DNA of 64,000 nt from Brevundimonas sp. SL130 (lineage in GTDB: Bacteria; Pseudomonadota; Alphaproteobacteria; Caulobacterales; Caulobacteraceae), in contig NZ_CP113064.1 of assembly GCF_026625805.1 (NCBI RefSeq), positions 2,334,657 through 2,398,656 of the forward strand, read 5' to 3'. Position 1 is the stretch's first letter. Every line of letters starts with the position of its first letter. Both the position numbers and the translations under genes were made by a program. The notes under the pieces are model-generated. The model was not told where the DNA came from and did not search any database. It saw nothing but the letters and a program-made list of their open reading frames with translations. Shown here piece after piece: positions 9,213 through 19,231 of the stretch.

Positions 9213-9953
9213 GCGAATGATTTTCAGGAAATCCTCGGCCTTCAGCGACGCCCCGCCGACCAGGGCGCCGCCGACCTCGGCCACGCTCAGGATTTCGGCG
9301 GCATTGTCCGGTTTCACCGATCCGCCGTACAGGATCGGCGCCCGTCGCGCCGCCTGCCCCAGACGCCGGATCATGGCCGACCGCACAGCGGCATGGACCT
9401 CTGCGATCTGCTCCAGGCTGGGCGTCAGGCCGGTGCCGATGGCCCAGACCGGCTCATAGGCGACGGCGAAGGGCCTTTCCGACAGACCATCCGCCAAAGA
9501 TCCCTCCACCTGAGCACTGACGACCGCCACAGCCCGCCCCGCTTCACGCTGCTCCAGCGTCTCTCCGACACAGATGATGGGCTCCAGACCAACGGCAATC
9601 GCGGCCTCGACCTTGGCCGCCACCTCGGCATCCGTTTCACCGAAATCGGCGCGGCGCTCCGAGTGGCCCAGAATCACCAGCGTGGCCCCGGCATCGACCA
9701 GCATCTCGGCCGAGACCGATCCTGTGCAGGGGCCCGACGGCGCTTGATGACAATCCTGTCCGCCCAGTTCAACTCGCCCACCCGCCAGGACATGCCGCAT
9801 GCGATCCGTCAGGGTGGCCGGCGGACACAGGGCGATGCGGCAATCGGCCCGCACGTCGTGCACATCGTCGAGCAAGGCCTGCGCCTCGGCCAGATCGCTT
9901 GCGACCCCGTGCATCTTCCAATTGCCGACGATCAGCTTCACGGATTGTTTCAT
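9204..9953 (-). CDS. tpiA: triosephosphate isomerase
   Basis: Interconverts dihydroxyacetone phosphate and glyceraldehyde 3-phosphate in glycolysis and gluconeogenesis. The TIM-barrel landmarks are present: GNWKMHG with the substrate-binding Lys, GHSERRADFGE with the catalytic His, AYEPVWAIGTG with the catalytic Glu followed by flexible loop 6, and ILYGGSVKPDN for phosphate binding. Its 249 aa are standard. It is divergent from ppiD across about 140 bases that should hold both promoters. Confidence 0.98.
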   Translation of the reverse strand: MKQSVKLIVGNWKMHGVASDLAEAQALLDDVHDVRADCRIALCPPATLTDRMRHVLAGGRVELGGQDCHQAPSGPCTGSVSAEMLVDAGATLVILGHSERRADFGETDAEVAAKVEAAIAVGLEPIICVGETLEQREAGRAVAVVSAQVEGSLADGLSERPFAVAYEPVWAIGTGLTPSLEQIAEVHAAVRSAMIRRLGQAARRAPILYGGSVKPDNAAEILSVAEVGGALVGGASLKAEDFLKIIRAA

Positions 9954-10091
9954 CGCGCCTGTCTAGGGGGCGAAAAGGGCCAAGCCAAGAGGGACGCCGC
10001 AATCTGACCCTAACGCCGTCCTTGCGGGGGCGCGCCCGCCCCGACTATACGCCGGAGCGACGCCACTGTCGGCAAATCTCCGGGTCTTCGA

Positions 10092-11999
10092 ATGATCACC
10101 GCCTTCCGCGCCTTCTCGCGCTCCAAGTGGGCCGCCGCCCTGCTCGTGCTGATCGTGCTCAGCTTCGTGATCGTAGGCGCCCGCATGGATGTCTTCGCCA
10201 ACCTGGGCCCGAAGCACGTGATCGACGCCGGCGAGCGTTCGATGAACGAAGCCGAGTTCAGCACCGCCTTCGGGCGGGTGCGTGAGAACATCCAGCAGCA
10301 GGCCGGTCGTCCCGTGACCAACGAGGACCTGATCGCCGAGAACATCCACACCCGCTTCCTGGACAGTCAGACCGAACAGCTGGGCTTCCTGAGCTGGGCC
10401 TGGAAGGCGGGCATCCGCCCCGGCAAGGAACTGATCGTCAAACAGATCCGCCAGATCCCGGCCTTCTTCAACTCGGTCACCGGCCAGTTCGACCAGCAGG
10501 CCTATGAGACCGCTCTGGCTCAGCAGAACCTGACCCCGGCCATGCTGGAGCAGGATCTGCGCGACCAGTATGCGACCGAGCATTTCGGCTCCGCCATCTT
10601 CGCCGGCGCCCGCGCCCCGCGCATCTATGGCGCCCTGCTCGCCGGCGCCGCCTTCGAAACCCGCGACGGTCGCTGGTTCGAGGTCACGCCCGCCATGGCC
10701 GGCCAGGTTCCCGCCCCGACCGACGCCCAGCTGAACGCCTTCATCCAGGAAAACGCCGCCCGTCTGCGCGCCCCCGAGTTCCGGATGGTCTCGGTCGTGC
10801 TGTTCACGCCCGACCCCGGTGCCGCCCCCTCGATCTCCGACGACCGGATTCGCGAACGGTTCGAGTTCAAGAAGGACAGCCTGAGCCAGCCCGAGACCCG
10901 CACCTTCGTCACCCTGACGGCGCCGAACCGCGACGTGGCTCAGAAGATCGCCGCCGCCCTGCGCGCCGGTCAGTCGCCGGAGAATGTCGGCCGCGCCAAC
11001 AGCATCCAGCCCGCCAACTTCAACGCCACGCCTCGCGCCGCCATCGGCGACGCCGCAACCGCCGCCGCCGTCTTCGGCCTGCAAGCCGGTCAGGTTTCTG
11101 ATCCTGTTCAGGCCGGCGTCGGCTTCGCTGTTGCGAAGCTGACCGCAATCCAGCCGGGCCGGCCCGCCACGCTGGAAAGCGCCCGCGAGCAGATCGTTCA
11201 GGAACTGCGCGCCGAGGACGTGAAGGGCCAGACCTACGCCAAGGTCGAAAAATACGAAGCCGCCCGCACCGCCGGAAAAAACCTCGCCGACGCCGCGCGT
11301 GAGGCCGGCGGCCGGATCGTCGACCTGCCCCCCTTCACCCAGGACGGCAAACTGCCGAACGGCCAGGCTCTGAACGCCCCGCCGCAGATCTTCGAAACGG
11401 CCTGGAGCCTGACCAAGGGCGGCGAAAGCGACGTGATCGACGCCGGCCAGGGCCAGTATTTCGCGGTCCGCGTGAACGACATCCGCCCGTCGGCCCTGCC
11501 GACCCTGGCCGAGGTCCGCGCCCCCCTGGCCGCCCAATGGACCCAGCGTGAGATTTCGCGCCGTCTGGCCGCCAAGGCCGAGGAACTGGCCGGCCGCGTT
11601 CGTCAGGGCCAGGACATCGCCGCCGTGGCTCGCTCGGTCAACGCGCCTCTGACGGTCCGCACCGGCGTGGTGCGCGACCAGGCGACGCAACAGTCCCTCG
11701 GCCAGGGCGTGCTCCAAGGCCTGTTCGGCCAGGGCAAGGGCCAGGTCTTCTCGCAACCCGGCGAGGGCGGCTATCTGGTCGGCCGCGTGGACAATGTTCA
11801 CGCCGCAAACCCGGCGGTCGCCGGTCCCCTGGCGGAACAGGCCCGCCCGCGGATCACGCAGGAAATGGTTCAAGCCATGGTGCAGACGGAAATGACCGCC
11901 GGCGCCACACGCTCCAAGGCCAAGAACGACGTCGCCCTGGCGCGTCAGGCCCTGGGCCTGGCCGCCGAGCCGACCGCCCCCACCGCTCCGGCCCAATGA
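10092..11999 (+). CDS. ppiD: PpiD-like membrane-anchored peptidyl-prolyl isomerase
   Basis: A periplasmic folding factor anchored in the inner membrane. One N-terminal helix (residues about 13-30, WAAALLVLIVLSFVIVGA) is followed by a SurA-N-like helical chaperone region to about 240. A parvulin-type domain lies at about 270-360 (AVFGLQAGQVSDPVQAGVGF), and a second helical/beta region follows. Parvulin active-site residues are poorly kept, as is usual for PpiD, so chaperone function is likelier than catalysis. Its stop overlaps the trpE start (ATGA), making an odd ppiD-trpE operon. The pairing is inferred to be genus-typical. Confidence 0.9.
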   Translation: MITAFRAFSRSKWAAALLVLIVLSFVIVGARMDVFANLGPKHVIDAGERSMNEAEFSTAFGRVRENIQQQAGRPVTNEDLIAENIHTRFLDSQTEQLGFLSWAWKAGIRPGKELIVKQIRQIPAFFNSVTGQFDQQAYETALAQQNLTPAMLEQDLRDQYATEHFGSAIFAGARAPRIYGALLAGAAFETRDGRWFEVTPAMAGQVPAPTDAQLNAFIQENAARLRAPEFRMVSVVLFTPDPGAAPSISDDRIRERFEFKKDSLSQPETRTFVTLTAPNRDVAQKIAAALRAGQSPENVGRANSIQPANFNATPRAAIGDAATAAAVFGLQAGQVSDPVQAGVGFAVAKLTAIQPGRPATLESAREQIVQELRAEDVKGQTYAKVEKYEAARTAGKNLADAAREAGGRIVDLPPFTQDGKLPNGQALNAPPQIFETAWSLTKGGESDVIDAGQGQYFAVRVNDIRPSALPTLAEVRAPLAAQWTQREISRRLAAKAEELAGRVRQGQDIAAVARSVNAPLTVRTGVVRDQATQQSLGQGVLQGLFGQGKGQVFSQPGEGGYLVGRVDNVHAANPAVAGPLAEQARPRITQEMVQAMVQTEMTAGATRSKAKNDVALARQALGLAAEPTAPTAPAQ

Positions 12000-13513
12000 C
12001 CGAGGCGGCTTCCGGCGAACCCGACTTCGACGCCTTCGCCGCCGGCCTTTCGGCCGGCCGGCCGCAGGTGCTGGTGCGGCGCGTCATCGACGATCTGGAG
12101 ACGCCGGTCTCCGCCTATCTGAAGCTCGGTCACAGCCGGCCCTACGCCTGTCTGCTGGAATCGGTCGAGGGCGGCGCGGTCAAGGGCCGCTATTCGATCC
12201 TGACCCTCGACCCCGACGTGGTCTGGCGGTGCCGGTCGAACGCGGCGGAACTGGCGCGCGGTCCCGCCATCGCCGAGGGCCGCTTCACGCCCGAGGCCCT
12301 GCCGGCCCTCGGCTCGCTGCGCGCCCTGATCGCCGCCTCCAAGTTCGACCTGCCCCAGGGCCTCCCGCCGATGGCCGCGGGCCTGTTCGGCGTCTTCGGC
12401 TACGACATGGTGCGCCTGCTCGAGCCGCTGGGCGAACCCAATCCCGATCCGCTGGATCTGCCGGACGCCGTCCTGACCCGCCCGTCCCTGGTGGCGATAT
12501 TCGATTCCGTCGGCCAGGAGATCATCCTGGTCTCCGCCGCCTATCCCGACACGGGCGCCGCCGCACGCGCGGCCTTCGACGCCGCCGTCGCCCGACTGGA
12601 TGCGTTCGAGACCGCCCTGCGCGAACCTCTGCCCGTCCGCGCTGCGCCACAGCCCACGCCCGCCCCGACCTTCGTCTCGCCCGTGGACGAGGCCGGCTTC
12701 GGCGAGATGGTGGCCAAGGCCAAGGACTATATCGCCGCCGGCGACATCTTCCAGGTCGTGCTCAGCCACCGCTTCTCGGCCCCCTGGACCGAAGATCCCT
12801 TCGCCTTCTACCGCTCCCTGCGTCGCCAGAACCCGTCGCCCTATCTCTTCTATCTCAACTTCGAGGGCTTCCAGCTGGCCGGGTCCAGCCCGGAGATCCT
12901 GGTTCGGCTCAAGGACGGACAGGTCACCATCCGCCCGCTGGCCGGCACCCGCATGCGCGGCGCCACGCCCGAGGCGGACAAGGCCTTGGAGGTCGAGCTT
13001 CTCGCCGATCCCAAGGAGCGGGCCGAACATCTGATGCTGCTGGACCTGGGCCGCAACGACGTCGGCCGCGTCGCGGCGCCGGGCACGGTCGAGGTGACCG
13101 AGAGCTTCGTCGTCGAACGCTACAGCCAGGTCATGCACATCGTCTCCAATGTGCGCGGCAAGGCCGATCCGAAACTGGACGCCGTCGACACCCTGCTCGC
13201 GGCCCTGCCCGCCGGCACCCTGTCAGGCGCACCCAAGGTCCGTGCGATGGAAGTGATCGACGAGCTGGAAAGCGAAAAGCGCGGCGTCGGCTATGGCGGC
13301 GGGGTCGGCTATATCTCTGCGGGCGGCGAGGCGGACATCTGCATCACCCTGCGCACCGCCCTGTTCGCCAACGACCGAATCTTCGTCCAGGCCGGCGCGG
13401 GCGTGGTCGCCGACAGCAATCCCGCCGCAGAATACGCCGAGACCCAACACAAGGCCCGTGCGCCCATGCGGGCCGCCGACGACGCCTGGCGCTTCCGCAC
13501 CGGCAATCGCTAG
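11996..13513 (+). CDS. trpE: anthranilate synthase component I
   Basis: Forms anthranilate from chorismate with ammonia supplied by TrpG, the first step of tryptophan synthesis. The N-terminal feedback motif LLES (in ACLLESVEGG) is intact, so tryptophan inhibition is expected. The C-terminal chorismate-binding domain shows IFQVVLSHRF, LAGSSPEILVRL, IRPLAGTRMRG and LLDLGRNDVGRV. Its 505 aa are normal. The ATGA overlap with ppiD implies translational coupling, while trpG follows after a 290-base gap containing a small gene on the other strand. Confidence 0.97.
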   Translation: MTEAASGEPDFDAFAAGLSAGRPQVLVRRVIDDLETPVSAYLKLGHSRPYACLLESVEGGAVKGRYSILTLDPDVVWRCRSNAAELARGPAIAEGRFTPEALPALGSLRALIAASKFDLPQGLPPMAAGLFGVFGYDMVRLLEPLGEPNPDPLDLPDAVLTRPSLVAIFDSVGQEIILVSAAYPDTGAAARAAFDAAVARLDAFETALREPLPVRAAPQPTPAPTFVSPVDEAGFGEMVAKAKDYIAAGDIFQVVLSHRFSAPWTEDPFAFYRSLRRQNPSPYLFYLNFEGFQLAGSSPEILVRLKDGQVTIRPLAGTRMRGATPEADKALEVELLADPKERAEHLMLLDLGRNDVGRVAAPGTVEVTESFVVERYSQVMHIVSNVRGKADPKLDAVDTLLAALPAGTLSGAPKVRAMEVIDELESEKRGVGYGGGVGYISAGGEADICITLRTALFANDRIFVQAGAGVVADSNPAAEYAETQHKARAPMRAADDAWRFRTGNR

Positions 13514-13716
13514 GGCGTATAGGTCGAGACGGGCTCGTCAAAGCGGACGCCAGGCCCCAGCACCACCACGCCGGCCATGACCACGGCCGCCGTGGCGGCC
13601 AGGGCGGCGGCGCCCAGGGCCGCATAGGGGCTGATCGGCTTGGGTTCGACCACGACCAGCTTCGCCTTGGCGGCGGCGATCTTGTCGGCGATGTCTTTTT
13701 CGGCGCTCAGTTTCAC
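13510..13716 (-). CDS. small membrane protein, 68 aa
   Basis: An unrecognised small protein with a charged N-terminal helix (LSAEKDIADKIAAAKAKL) and one transmembrane helix (YAALGAAALAATAAVVMAGV). A short tail ends in STYTP. It starts at GTG with GGAGG eleven bases ahead. It converges on trpE with a four-base overlap and is divergent from trpG. The helix and Shine-Dalgarno make it more likely real than a shadow. Confidence 0.5.
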   Translation of the reverse strand: MKLSAEKDIADKIAAAKAKLVVVEPKPISPYAALGAAALAATAAVVMAGVVVLGPGVRFDEPVSTYTP

Positions 13717-13803
13717 ACCCCCATCTGCCTCCACCAATGTTAAGATGCGCTTTAACGCCGCGCACGCTTGGCGCGGCGGCTTGTCACGCCTAGAAGCCAG
13801 ATC

Positions 13804-14394
13804 ATGATCCTCGTCGTCGATAACTACGACAGCTTTACCTATAACCTCGTCCACTACCTCGCGGAGTTGGGCGCGCCGACCCATGTGGTGCGCAACGACG
13901 ACCTGACGGCGGACGAGGCCTGGGCGCTGAACCCCGCCGCCGTCCTGCTGTCCCCCGGCCCCTGCGCGCCGGACCAAGCCGGCATCTGCCTGCCCCTGAT
14001 CGAAAGCGCCCCGGCCTCCATGCCGATCCTCGGCGTCTGCCTGGGGCACCAGGCCATCGGCCAGGCCTTCGGCGGCGACGTGATCCGCGCCAAGACCCTG
14101 ATGCACGGCAAGACCTCGCCGATCCTGCACGACGGCCACAGCGTCTTCGCCGGCCTGCCCTCGCCCTTCACCGCCACCCGCTATCATTCCCTGGCCGTGA
14201 AGCGCGAAACCCTGCCCGACTGTCTGGAGGTGACCGCCTGGACCGCCGACGGCGAGATCATGGGGCTCCAGCACCGCAGCCGCCCGATCCATGGCGTCCA
14301 GTTCCACCCGGAATCCATCGCCACCGAACACGGCCACGACATGCTGGCCAACTTCCTCGAGATCGCCGGCGTGAAGCGCCTCGCGGCCGCCTGA
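13804..14394 (+). CDS. trpG: anthranilate synthase component II (glutamine amidotransferase)
   Basis: Class I glutaminase supplying ammonia to TrpE, probably shared with folate synthesis where a separate PabA is absent (not checkable here). It opens with [19 protein letters not shown]. The oxyanion loop is [13 protein letters not shown], the nucleophile is in [17 protein letters not shown], and the His/Glu pair is in [14 protein letters not shown]. The ATG at 13804 gives the standard 196 aa; a TTG 12 codons upstream is less likely. It leads trpG-trpD-trpC; trpD follows after 16 bases. Confidence 0.97.
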   Translation: MILVVDNYDSFTYNLVHYLAELGAPTHVVRNDDLTADEAWALNPAAVLLSPGPCAPDQAGICLPLIESAPASMPILGVCLGHQAIGQAFGGDVIRAKTLMHGKTSPILHDGHSVFAGLPSPFTATRYHSLAVKRETLPDCLEVTAWTADGEIMGLQHRSRPIHGVQFHPESIATEHGHDMLANFLEIAGVKRLAAA

Positions 14395-14410
14395 TCGTGG
14401 CCGCCTGATC

Positions 14411-15448
14411 ATGGCTGACGGATTCAAGCCGATCCTCGCCCGCTTGGTCGAGGGCCACACTCTGACGTCCGAGCAGGCGCACGACTTCTTCGCCGCCTGC
14501 CTGCGCGGCGAGCCGACCCCGTCCCAGGTCGCCGCCGCCGTCACCGCCCTGCGCATCCGGGGCGAGACGGTGGACGAGATCGCCGCCTTCGCTCAGGCCA
14601 TGCGCGACGCCGCCCTGACGCTGGATCATCCGTACGAGGTGATCGACACCTGCGGCACCGGCGGCGACGGCCAGCACACCTACAACATCTCCACCGCCGC
14701 CGCCCTGGTTCTGGCCGGCGCGGGGCTCAAGGTCGCCAAGCACGGCAACCGGGCCATATCCTCGAAATCCGGCTCCTCCGACGTCCTGTCGATCCTGGGC
14801 GTCAACCTGGCGGCCACCCCGGATCAGCAGCGCAAGGCCCTGGACGAGGCCGGCATCTGTTTCCTGTTCGCCCCCGCCTATCACGGCGCCATGCGCCACG
14901 TCGGGCCGGTGCGGGCCGAGATCGGTTTCCGCACCGTCTTCAACCTGCTGGGCCCGCTGTCCAACCCGGCCCAGGCGAAACGCCAGGTCATGGGCGTCTA
15001 TGACCCCCGCCTGCTGGAGCCCCTGGTCGAAGTTCTGGGCCGGCTCGGCGCGACCCGCGCCTGGACCGTCCATGGCCAAGGCCTGGACGAACTGGCCACC
15101 TCCGGCCCGACGGAAGTCGCCGAATGGAAGGACGGCGCCGTGCGCCGCTTCCAAGTCACGCCCGAGGACGCCGGTCTTCCTCGCGCCTCCATCGACGCCA
15201 TTCGCGGCGGCGACGGCGAGGAGAACGCCGCGGCCCTGCGCGCCCTGCTGGCGGGTCAGACCGGCGCCTACCGCGACATCGTCCTGCTGAACGCCGCCGC
15301 CGCTCTGGTGGTGTCGGATCGCGCTGCGGATCTGGCTGAAGGCGCCGCCCTCGCCGCCGCCGCCATCGACGACGGCCGGGCCGCCGAGGCGCTGGAGCGT
15401 CTGGCCCGCATCACCTCCACGCCGCTGGATACCGAAGACAAAGCATGA
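14411..15448 (+). CDS. trpD: anthranilate phosphoribosyltransferase
   Basis: Transfers the phosphoribosyl group of PRPP to anthranilate. The PRPP-binding Gly-rich loop [16 protein letters not shown] lies near residue 80, followed by [17 protein letters not shown] and [10 protein letters not shown]. The N-terminal helical domain ([17 protein letters not shown]) is typical. Its 345 aa match the family. The stop overlaps the trpC start (ATGA), so the two are coupled. Confidence 0.98.
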   Translation: MADGFKPILARLVEGHTLTSEQAHDFFAACLRGEPTPSQVAAAVTALRIRGETVDEIAAFAQAMRDAALTLDHPYEVIDTCGTGGDGQHTYNISTAAALVLAGAGLKVAKHGNRAISSKSGSSDVLSILGVNLAATPDQQRKALDEAGICFLFAPAYHGAMRHVGPVRAEIGFRTVFNLLGPLSNPAQAKRQVMGVYDPRLLEPLVEVLGRLGATRAWTVHGQGLDELATSGPTEVAEWKDGAVRRFQVTPEDAGLPRASIDAIRGGDGEENAAALRALLAGQTGAYRDIVLLNAAAALVVSDRAADLAEGAALAAAAIDDGRAAEALERLARITSTPLDTEDKA

Positions 15449-16239
15449 CCGACGTCCTGGACCGCATCGCCGCCTACAAGCGCGAGGATGTCGCCGCCCG
15501 CAAGGCCGCGACCTCCCAGGACGCCATCGAGGCCCTGGCCAAGGCCGCCTCGGCCCCACGCGGCTTCCGCGCCGCTCTGGACCGGACCGTCGAACGGACC
15601 GGCCGCCCCGCCCTGATCGCCGAGATCAAGAAGGCCAGCCCGTCCAAGGGCCTGATCCGTGCCGACTTCGACCCGACCGCCCTGGCCATGGCCTACGAGG
15701 CCGGCGGCGCCTCCTGCCTGTCGGTCCTGACCGACGGCCCCAGTTTCCAGGGCGACGACGCCTATCTGGGCCAGGCCCGCGCCGCCACGGCCCTGCCCTG
15801 CCTGCGCAAGGATTTCCTGGTCGACCCGTGGCAGGTGGCCGAAAGCCGGGCCCTGGGCGCCGACTGTATCCTAATCATCCTGGCCATGATCGACGACGCC
15901 CTGGCCGCCGAACTGCTGGCCGAGGCTCAGCGCCTGGGCATGGACGCCCTGATCGAAACCCACGACGAGGCCGAAATGGCCCGCGCCTGCGCCCTGGACG
16001 GCGACCTGGTCGGGATCAACAACCGGTCGCTCCGCACCTTCGAGGTCGATCTGGGGGTGACGGAGCGCCTGTCGATGCTCAGCCCCGTCCGCGCCCTGCT
16101 GGTCGCCGAGAGCGGCATCTTCACGCCCGAGGACGTCGCACGCGTCTCCGCCGCCCACGCCCAGGCTATTCTGGTCGGCGAAAGCCTGATGCGTCAGGAC
16201 GACGTCGAAGCCGCCACGCGCAAACTTCTGGCCGCCTGA
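15445..16239 (+). CDS. trpC: indole-3-glycerol phosphate synthase
   Basis: Closes the indole ring from carboxyphenylamino-deoxyribulose phosphate. TIM-barrel landmarks are [55 protein letters not shown] and [13 protein letters not shown]. It is a monofunctional 264-aa enzyme, not fused to TrpF as in enterobacteria. It is the last gene of the trp block; trpF, trpB and trpA are not in this window. Confidence 0.98.
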   Translation: MTDVLDRIAAYKREDVAARKAATSQDAIEALAKAASAPRGFRAALDRTVERTGRPALIAEIKKASPSKGLIRADFDPTALAMAYEAGGASCLSVLTDGPSFQGDDAYLGQARAATALPCLRKDFLVDPWQVAESRALGADCILIILAMIDDALAAELLAEAQRLGMDALIETHDEAEMARACALDGDLVGINNRSLRTFEVDLGVTERLSMLSPVRALLVAESGIFTPEDVARVSAAHAQAILVGESLMRQDDVEAATRKLLAA

Positions 16240-16276
16240 TTCAACCCAACGCGCGCCGCGAACCGACGCCGTTAAG

Positions 16277-16305
16277 TTGACATTAGGAAGGAACACTTAC
16301 AGAAC
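16277..16305 (+). promoter_or_regulatory. lexA promoter overlapped by a LexA box
   Basis: TTGACA (16277-16282) is followed after 17 bases by CAGAAC (16300-16305), a weak -10 whose GAAC is also a LexA half-site. Transcription would start near 16312. The sidA-like promoter at 43596-43624 has the same plan. Confidence 0.6.
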
Positions 16306-16329
16306 ATCGTCAATGTTCACGGCCCGTTC
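16291..16329. promoter_or_regulatory. two SOS (LexA) boxes ahead of lexA
   Basis: GAAC-N7-GAAC occurs at 16291-16305, which is GTTC-N7-GTTC on the other strand. An exact GTTC-N7-GTTC follows at 16315-16329. This direct-repeat motif is the known alphaproteobacterial LexA operator. The two boxes flank the predicted start site, 34-72 bases before the lexA ATG, as expected for autorepression. Confidence 0.9.
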
Positions 16330-16362
16330 CGATTCGAGGGAAGGGCCTATGAGGGCCTGGCG

Positions 16363-17064
16363 ATGCTCACGCGCAAGCAGCACGAACTGTTGATGTTCAT
16401 CCACGAACGGATTCAGGAGACGGGCGTCTCCCCCTCGTTCGACGAGATGAAGGAGGCGCTGGATCTGGCGTCCAAGTCGGGCATCCACCGGCTGATCACG
16501 GCGCTGGAGGAACGCGGTTTCATCCGCCGCCTCGCCCACCGCGCCCGCGCCCTGGAGGTGACAAAACTGCCTGAACAGGCCACCGCCGGCGCCCCGCGCG
16601 GCCGGGCCGGCTTCAAGCCCGACGTCATCGAGGGCGGTGGCGGCGCGCCCCGCCCCGCGGCGTCCTCCGCCGCCAACGACACGCGCGAACTGCCCCTGCT
16701 GGGCAAGATCGCCGCCGGCACCCCCATCGCCGCCATCCAGCACGAGCAGGAGCGCCTGTCCGTGCCCGAATCCATGCTGGGCAAGGGCGATCACTACATC
16801 CTCGAGATCGAGGGCGATTCCATGATCGAGGCCGGCATCCTGAATGGCGACCTTGTGGTCATCCGGCGCGGCGACACGGCCAACAACGGCGAGATCGTCG
16901 TGGCCCTGGTCGAGGGCGAAGAAGCCACCTTGAAACGCCTGCGCCGCAAGGGCGGCTCCATCGCCCTGGAGCCCGCCAACCGCGCCTACGAGACCCGCAT
17001 CTTCGGTCCTGACCAGGTCGAGGTCCAGGGCAAGCTGGTCGGCCTCATGCGCCGCTATCACTGA
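16363..17064 (+). CDS. lexA: LexA repressor
   Basis: Repressor of the SOS response that cuts itself when RecA filaments form on damaged DNA. The winged-helix DNA-binding domain fills residues 1-70 ([19 protein letters not shown], then [11 protein letters not shown]). A long Ala/Gly/Arg linker follows. The cleavage site Ala118-Gly119 lies in KIAAGTP; the catalytic Ser153 is in GDSMIEAG and Lys191 in EATLKR. The 233 aa are the length of alphaproteobacterial LexA, whose linker exceeds that of E. coli. It overlaps convergent comEC by 20 bases. Two LexA boxes in front indicate autoregulation. Confidence 0.98.
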   Translation: MLTRKQHELLMFIHERIQETGVSPSFDEMKEALDLASKSGIHRLITALEERGFIRRLAHRARALEVTKLPEQATAGAPRGRAGFKPDVIEGGGGAPRPAASSAANDTRELPLLGKIAAGTPIAAIQHEQERLSVPESMLGKGDHYILEIEGDSMIEAGILNGDLVVIRRGDTANNGEIVVALVEGEEATLKRLRRKGGSIALEPANRAYETRIFGPDQVEVQGKLVGLMRRYH

Positions 17065-19231
17065 CGTCGGGATCCGACTGACGCGCCCAGGGCCGCCGGC
17101 CCCGCACGTCGGCCGTCCAGACCGCTCGCCATCGGTTCGCTCCGGCGGGGCCGTCGCGCCACAGCTCGACCGCCCCGCCGCGCGCGAAATCGGCCCCGTC
17201 CAGAACCAGTCGTCTGTCACATGACGTCGGCAGGGCCTGAACCACAGCCCTAACGCTGACGACGGCCGCCGCACGGCACAGGGCGCTCATCTGCGCCATG
17301 TCCGGCGGCCGCCTGCCCCACCACAGGACGACAGGCCCCGTCTCGGCGGTCTCGGGGCGGCATGAGGATCGATCGCAGATCCAGCCCGCCTGCGGCCGAT
17401 CCGCCAGGCTCAGCCCGCGTCGCCGGGACCACAGGTCCGCCGCGAACTCTCGCACGCCCGGCCGGATCACGACCGCCTCGCCCCGACGGTGAAAGGCCGC
17501 ATTGGTCCCCCCGTCGCCGATCCAGACATCCGGCGTCGGCGCGCGCGGCCAGACCAGCACCGCCGCCGCCAGGGGCAGCCCCAGCCACCGCAGCCGCCCC
17601 TGCCACAAACAGACGAACAGCACGCCCAGAAAGGCGATGGGCAGCACATAGTCCGGCGCACTCGCCACCGTCCGCACCGCGCCCGGCAGGCCCGCCGTCC
17701 AGGTCCCGATCGCCAGCATCAGATCGACGCCCCATCCCGCCACCGCCAGAAACGGTCCACCCAGTCCCAGCGGCTCCAGCGCCGCCCCCAGCGCCAGCGC
17801 CGGCATCAAAACAAAGTCCGCCACCGGCGCCGTGCCCAGATTGGCCAGTAGCCCGTACATGGCCGTCCGGTTGAAATGCTGCATAGCGAACGGCCCCGTC
17901 GCCAATCCCGCCACCACACTGGCCGCCACCGCCGCCGTCAGCCAGCCGCCGAACCTCTGCGCCGCCACAATGGGCCAGGGCGCCGAAATCTCCCGCACCC
18001 GTTTGGGCCAGGCCTCGACCAGGGCGACCAGCGCCGCCGTCGCCGCAAAGGACATCTGGAAGCCCGGCGTCACGATGGCCTCCGGCTGGATCACCAGCAC
18101 GGCGAAGGCCGCCACCGCCAGCCCGTGCATCGTCACCGCCTGCCGATCCAACAGAATGGCCAGAAAAGCGATAGAGGCGGTAATCGCCGCCCGCTCGGCC
18201 GGAGGCGGTGATCCCGACACGATCAGATAGGCCCCAACCGCCGCCAAACCCGCAATGGCCGCCACCTTCTTGCCCGGAACCCGCAACGCCAGCCACGGCC
18301 AGGCCGCCACCCCCAACCGGGCCGTGAAGAAGACGAAGCCGCCGACAATCGCCATGTGCAGACCCGAGACGGAGAGGATGTGGGCCAGCCCCGAGTCCCG
18401 CATCACGTCCATGTCGCTCTGGCTGATCCAGGTGTCGTGGCTTGTCGTCATGGCCGCTGCGATCCCGCCCGTCCGCTCGCCCAACCGCGCCACGATCCGT
18501 TCGGCCAGGGCGTAACGCGCGCTGTTCACGGCCATTTCCAGACGCAACCGCCACGGCGGCGGCGGCAGATCCAGCCTTCGCGTCTCATCCAGGGCGAAGG
18601 CGACGCCGCCCATCCCCTGATAGAAGGCGCCGCGGCCAAAGTCATAGGCGCCGGGGCTGGCCGGCGCCGGCGGCGGATTGAGAAGGACAAACAGGCGCAC
18701 GGCCTCGCCGGGCCGAGGCGGCTCGCCCCGCACCGTGGCCCTCAGTCGCACCGGGGTCTGATCCGCCGCCAAGCCCCGAATCCAGACCGGCGCCACGACA
18801 ACCCGCGCGCCTCTCTGGCCGGGGCCGTCTACATCCACCACCCAGGCCTCGATCACCGTGGCTTCGCTCAGCGCCTGGGCGATGGGAGCCGCGACCAGTT
18901 CGGTGCGAATTTTGGCCGCCGCCAGTCCACCCGTCAGACAGGCCAGCATCATCAACGGCCAGGTCAGACGTCTTGCCCAACCGCGCCGCCGGGCTGCGAG
19001 CCAGCCGGCGGCCGCCGCGACCGCCCCCAACGCCAGCGGCCACAAAGCCGGCTCGGACCGCAGCGCGAAATAGATCGCTCCGCCCCCGCCAAAGGCCACG
19101 GGCGCCCACAACCGCCATCTCAGCGTCTGCGCCGCCGCCTCTTCCGCCAGCCAAACCCGCAATCGCGCGCCGGGGGTAGGCTTTGTCGTATCGGAGCGTA
19201 TAAGGGCCTCGCTTACGGACCCTTCCCCCAT
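17045..19231 (-). CDS. comEC: ComEC/Rec2-family DNA-uptake channel protein
   Basis: Inner-membrane channel that passes single-stranded DNA into the cell during transformation. An N-terminal pair of helices and an OB-like soluble region (about 100-230) precede the Competence domain. That domain shows the signature [20 protein letters not shown] near residues 280-300 and many helices. The metallo-beta-lactamase-like C-terminal domain of complete ComEC looks reduced: about 150 residues containing [11 protein letters not shown] but no HxHxDH motif. The ATG at 19231 overlaps the start codon of divergent gltX in the palindrome CATG. An in-frame Met nine codons upstream would lie inside gltX, and downstream starts are weak. 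Confidence 0.87.
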   Translation of the reverse strand: MGEGSVSEALIRSDTTKPTPGARLRVWLAEEAAAQTLRWRLWAPVAFGGGGAIYFALRSEPALWPLALGAVAAAAGWLAARRRGWARRLTWPLMMLACLTGGLAAAKIRTELVAAPIAQALSEATVIEAWVVDVDGPGQRGARVVVAPVWIRGLAADQTPVRLRATVRGEPPRPGEAVRLFVLLNPPPAPASPGAYDFGRGAFYQGMGGVAFALDETRRLDLPPPPWRLRLEMAVNSARYALAERIVARLGERTGGIAAAMTTSHDTWISQSDMDVMRDSGLAHILSVSGLHMAIVGGFVFFTARLGVAAWPWLALRVPGKKVAAIAGLAAVGAYLIVSGSPPPAERAAITASIAFLAILLDRQAVTMHGLAVAAFAVLVIQPEAIVTPGFQMSFAATAALVALVEAWPKRVREISAPWPIVAAQRFGGWLTAAVAASVVAGLATGPFAMQHFNRTAMYGLLANLGTAPVADFVLMPALALGAALEPLGLGGPFLAVAGWGVDLMLAIGTWTAGLPGAVRTVASAPDYVLPIAFLGVLFVCLWQGRLRWLGLPLAAAVLVWPRAPTPDVWIGDGGTNAAFHRRGEAVVIRPGVREFAADLWSRRRGLSLADRPQAGWICDRSSCRPETAETGPVVLWWGRRPPDMAQMSALCRAAAVVSVRAVVQALPTSCDRRLVLDGADFARGGAVELWRDGPAGANRWRAVWTADVRGRRPWARQSDPDVSDSGA

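Noticed and set aside
13741..13757. TTAA...TTAAC pair as a CtrA site before trpG
   Set aside because: The spacing is eight bases, not the required seven, and no cell-cycle gene follows.
16272..16286. TTAA-N7-TTAG as a CtrA site ahead of lexA
   Set aside because: Only the first half-site is exact. The second half deviates, and the TTGACA promoter explains most of the sequence.
17045..19231. comEC as a pseudogene because its lactamase-like domain is short
   Set aside because: The frame is intact through 728 codons and the C-terminal part keeps recognisable strands. Reduced lactamase-like domains occur in proteobacterial ComEC.
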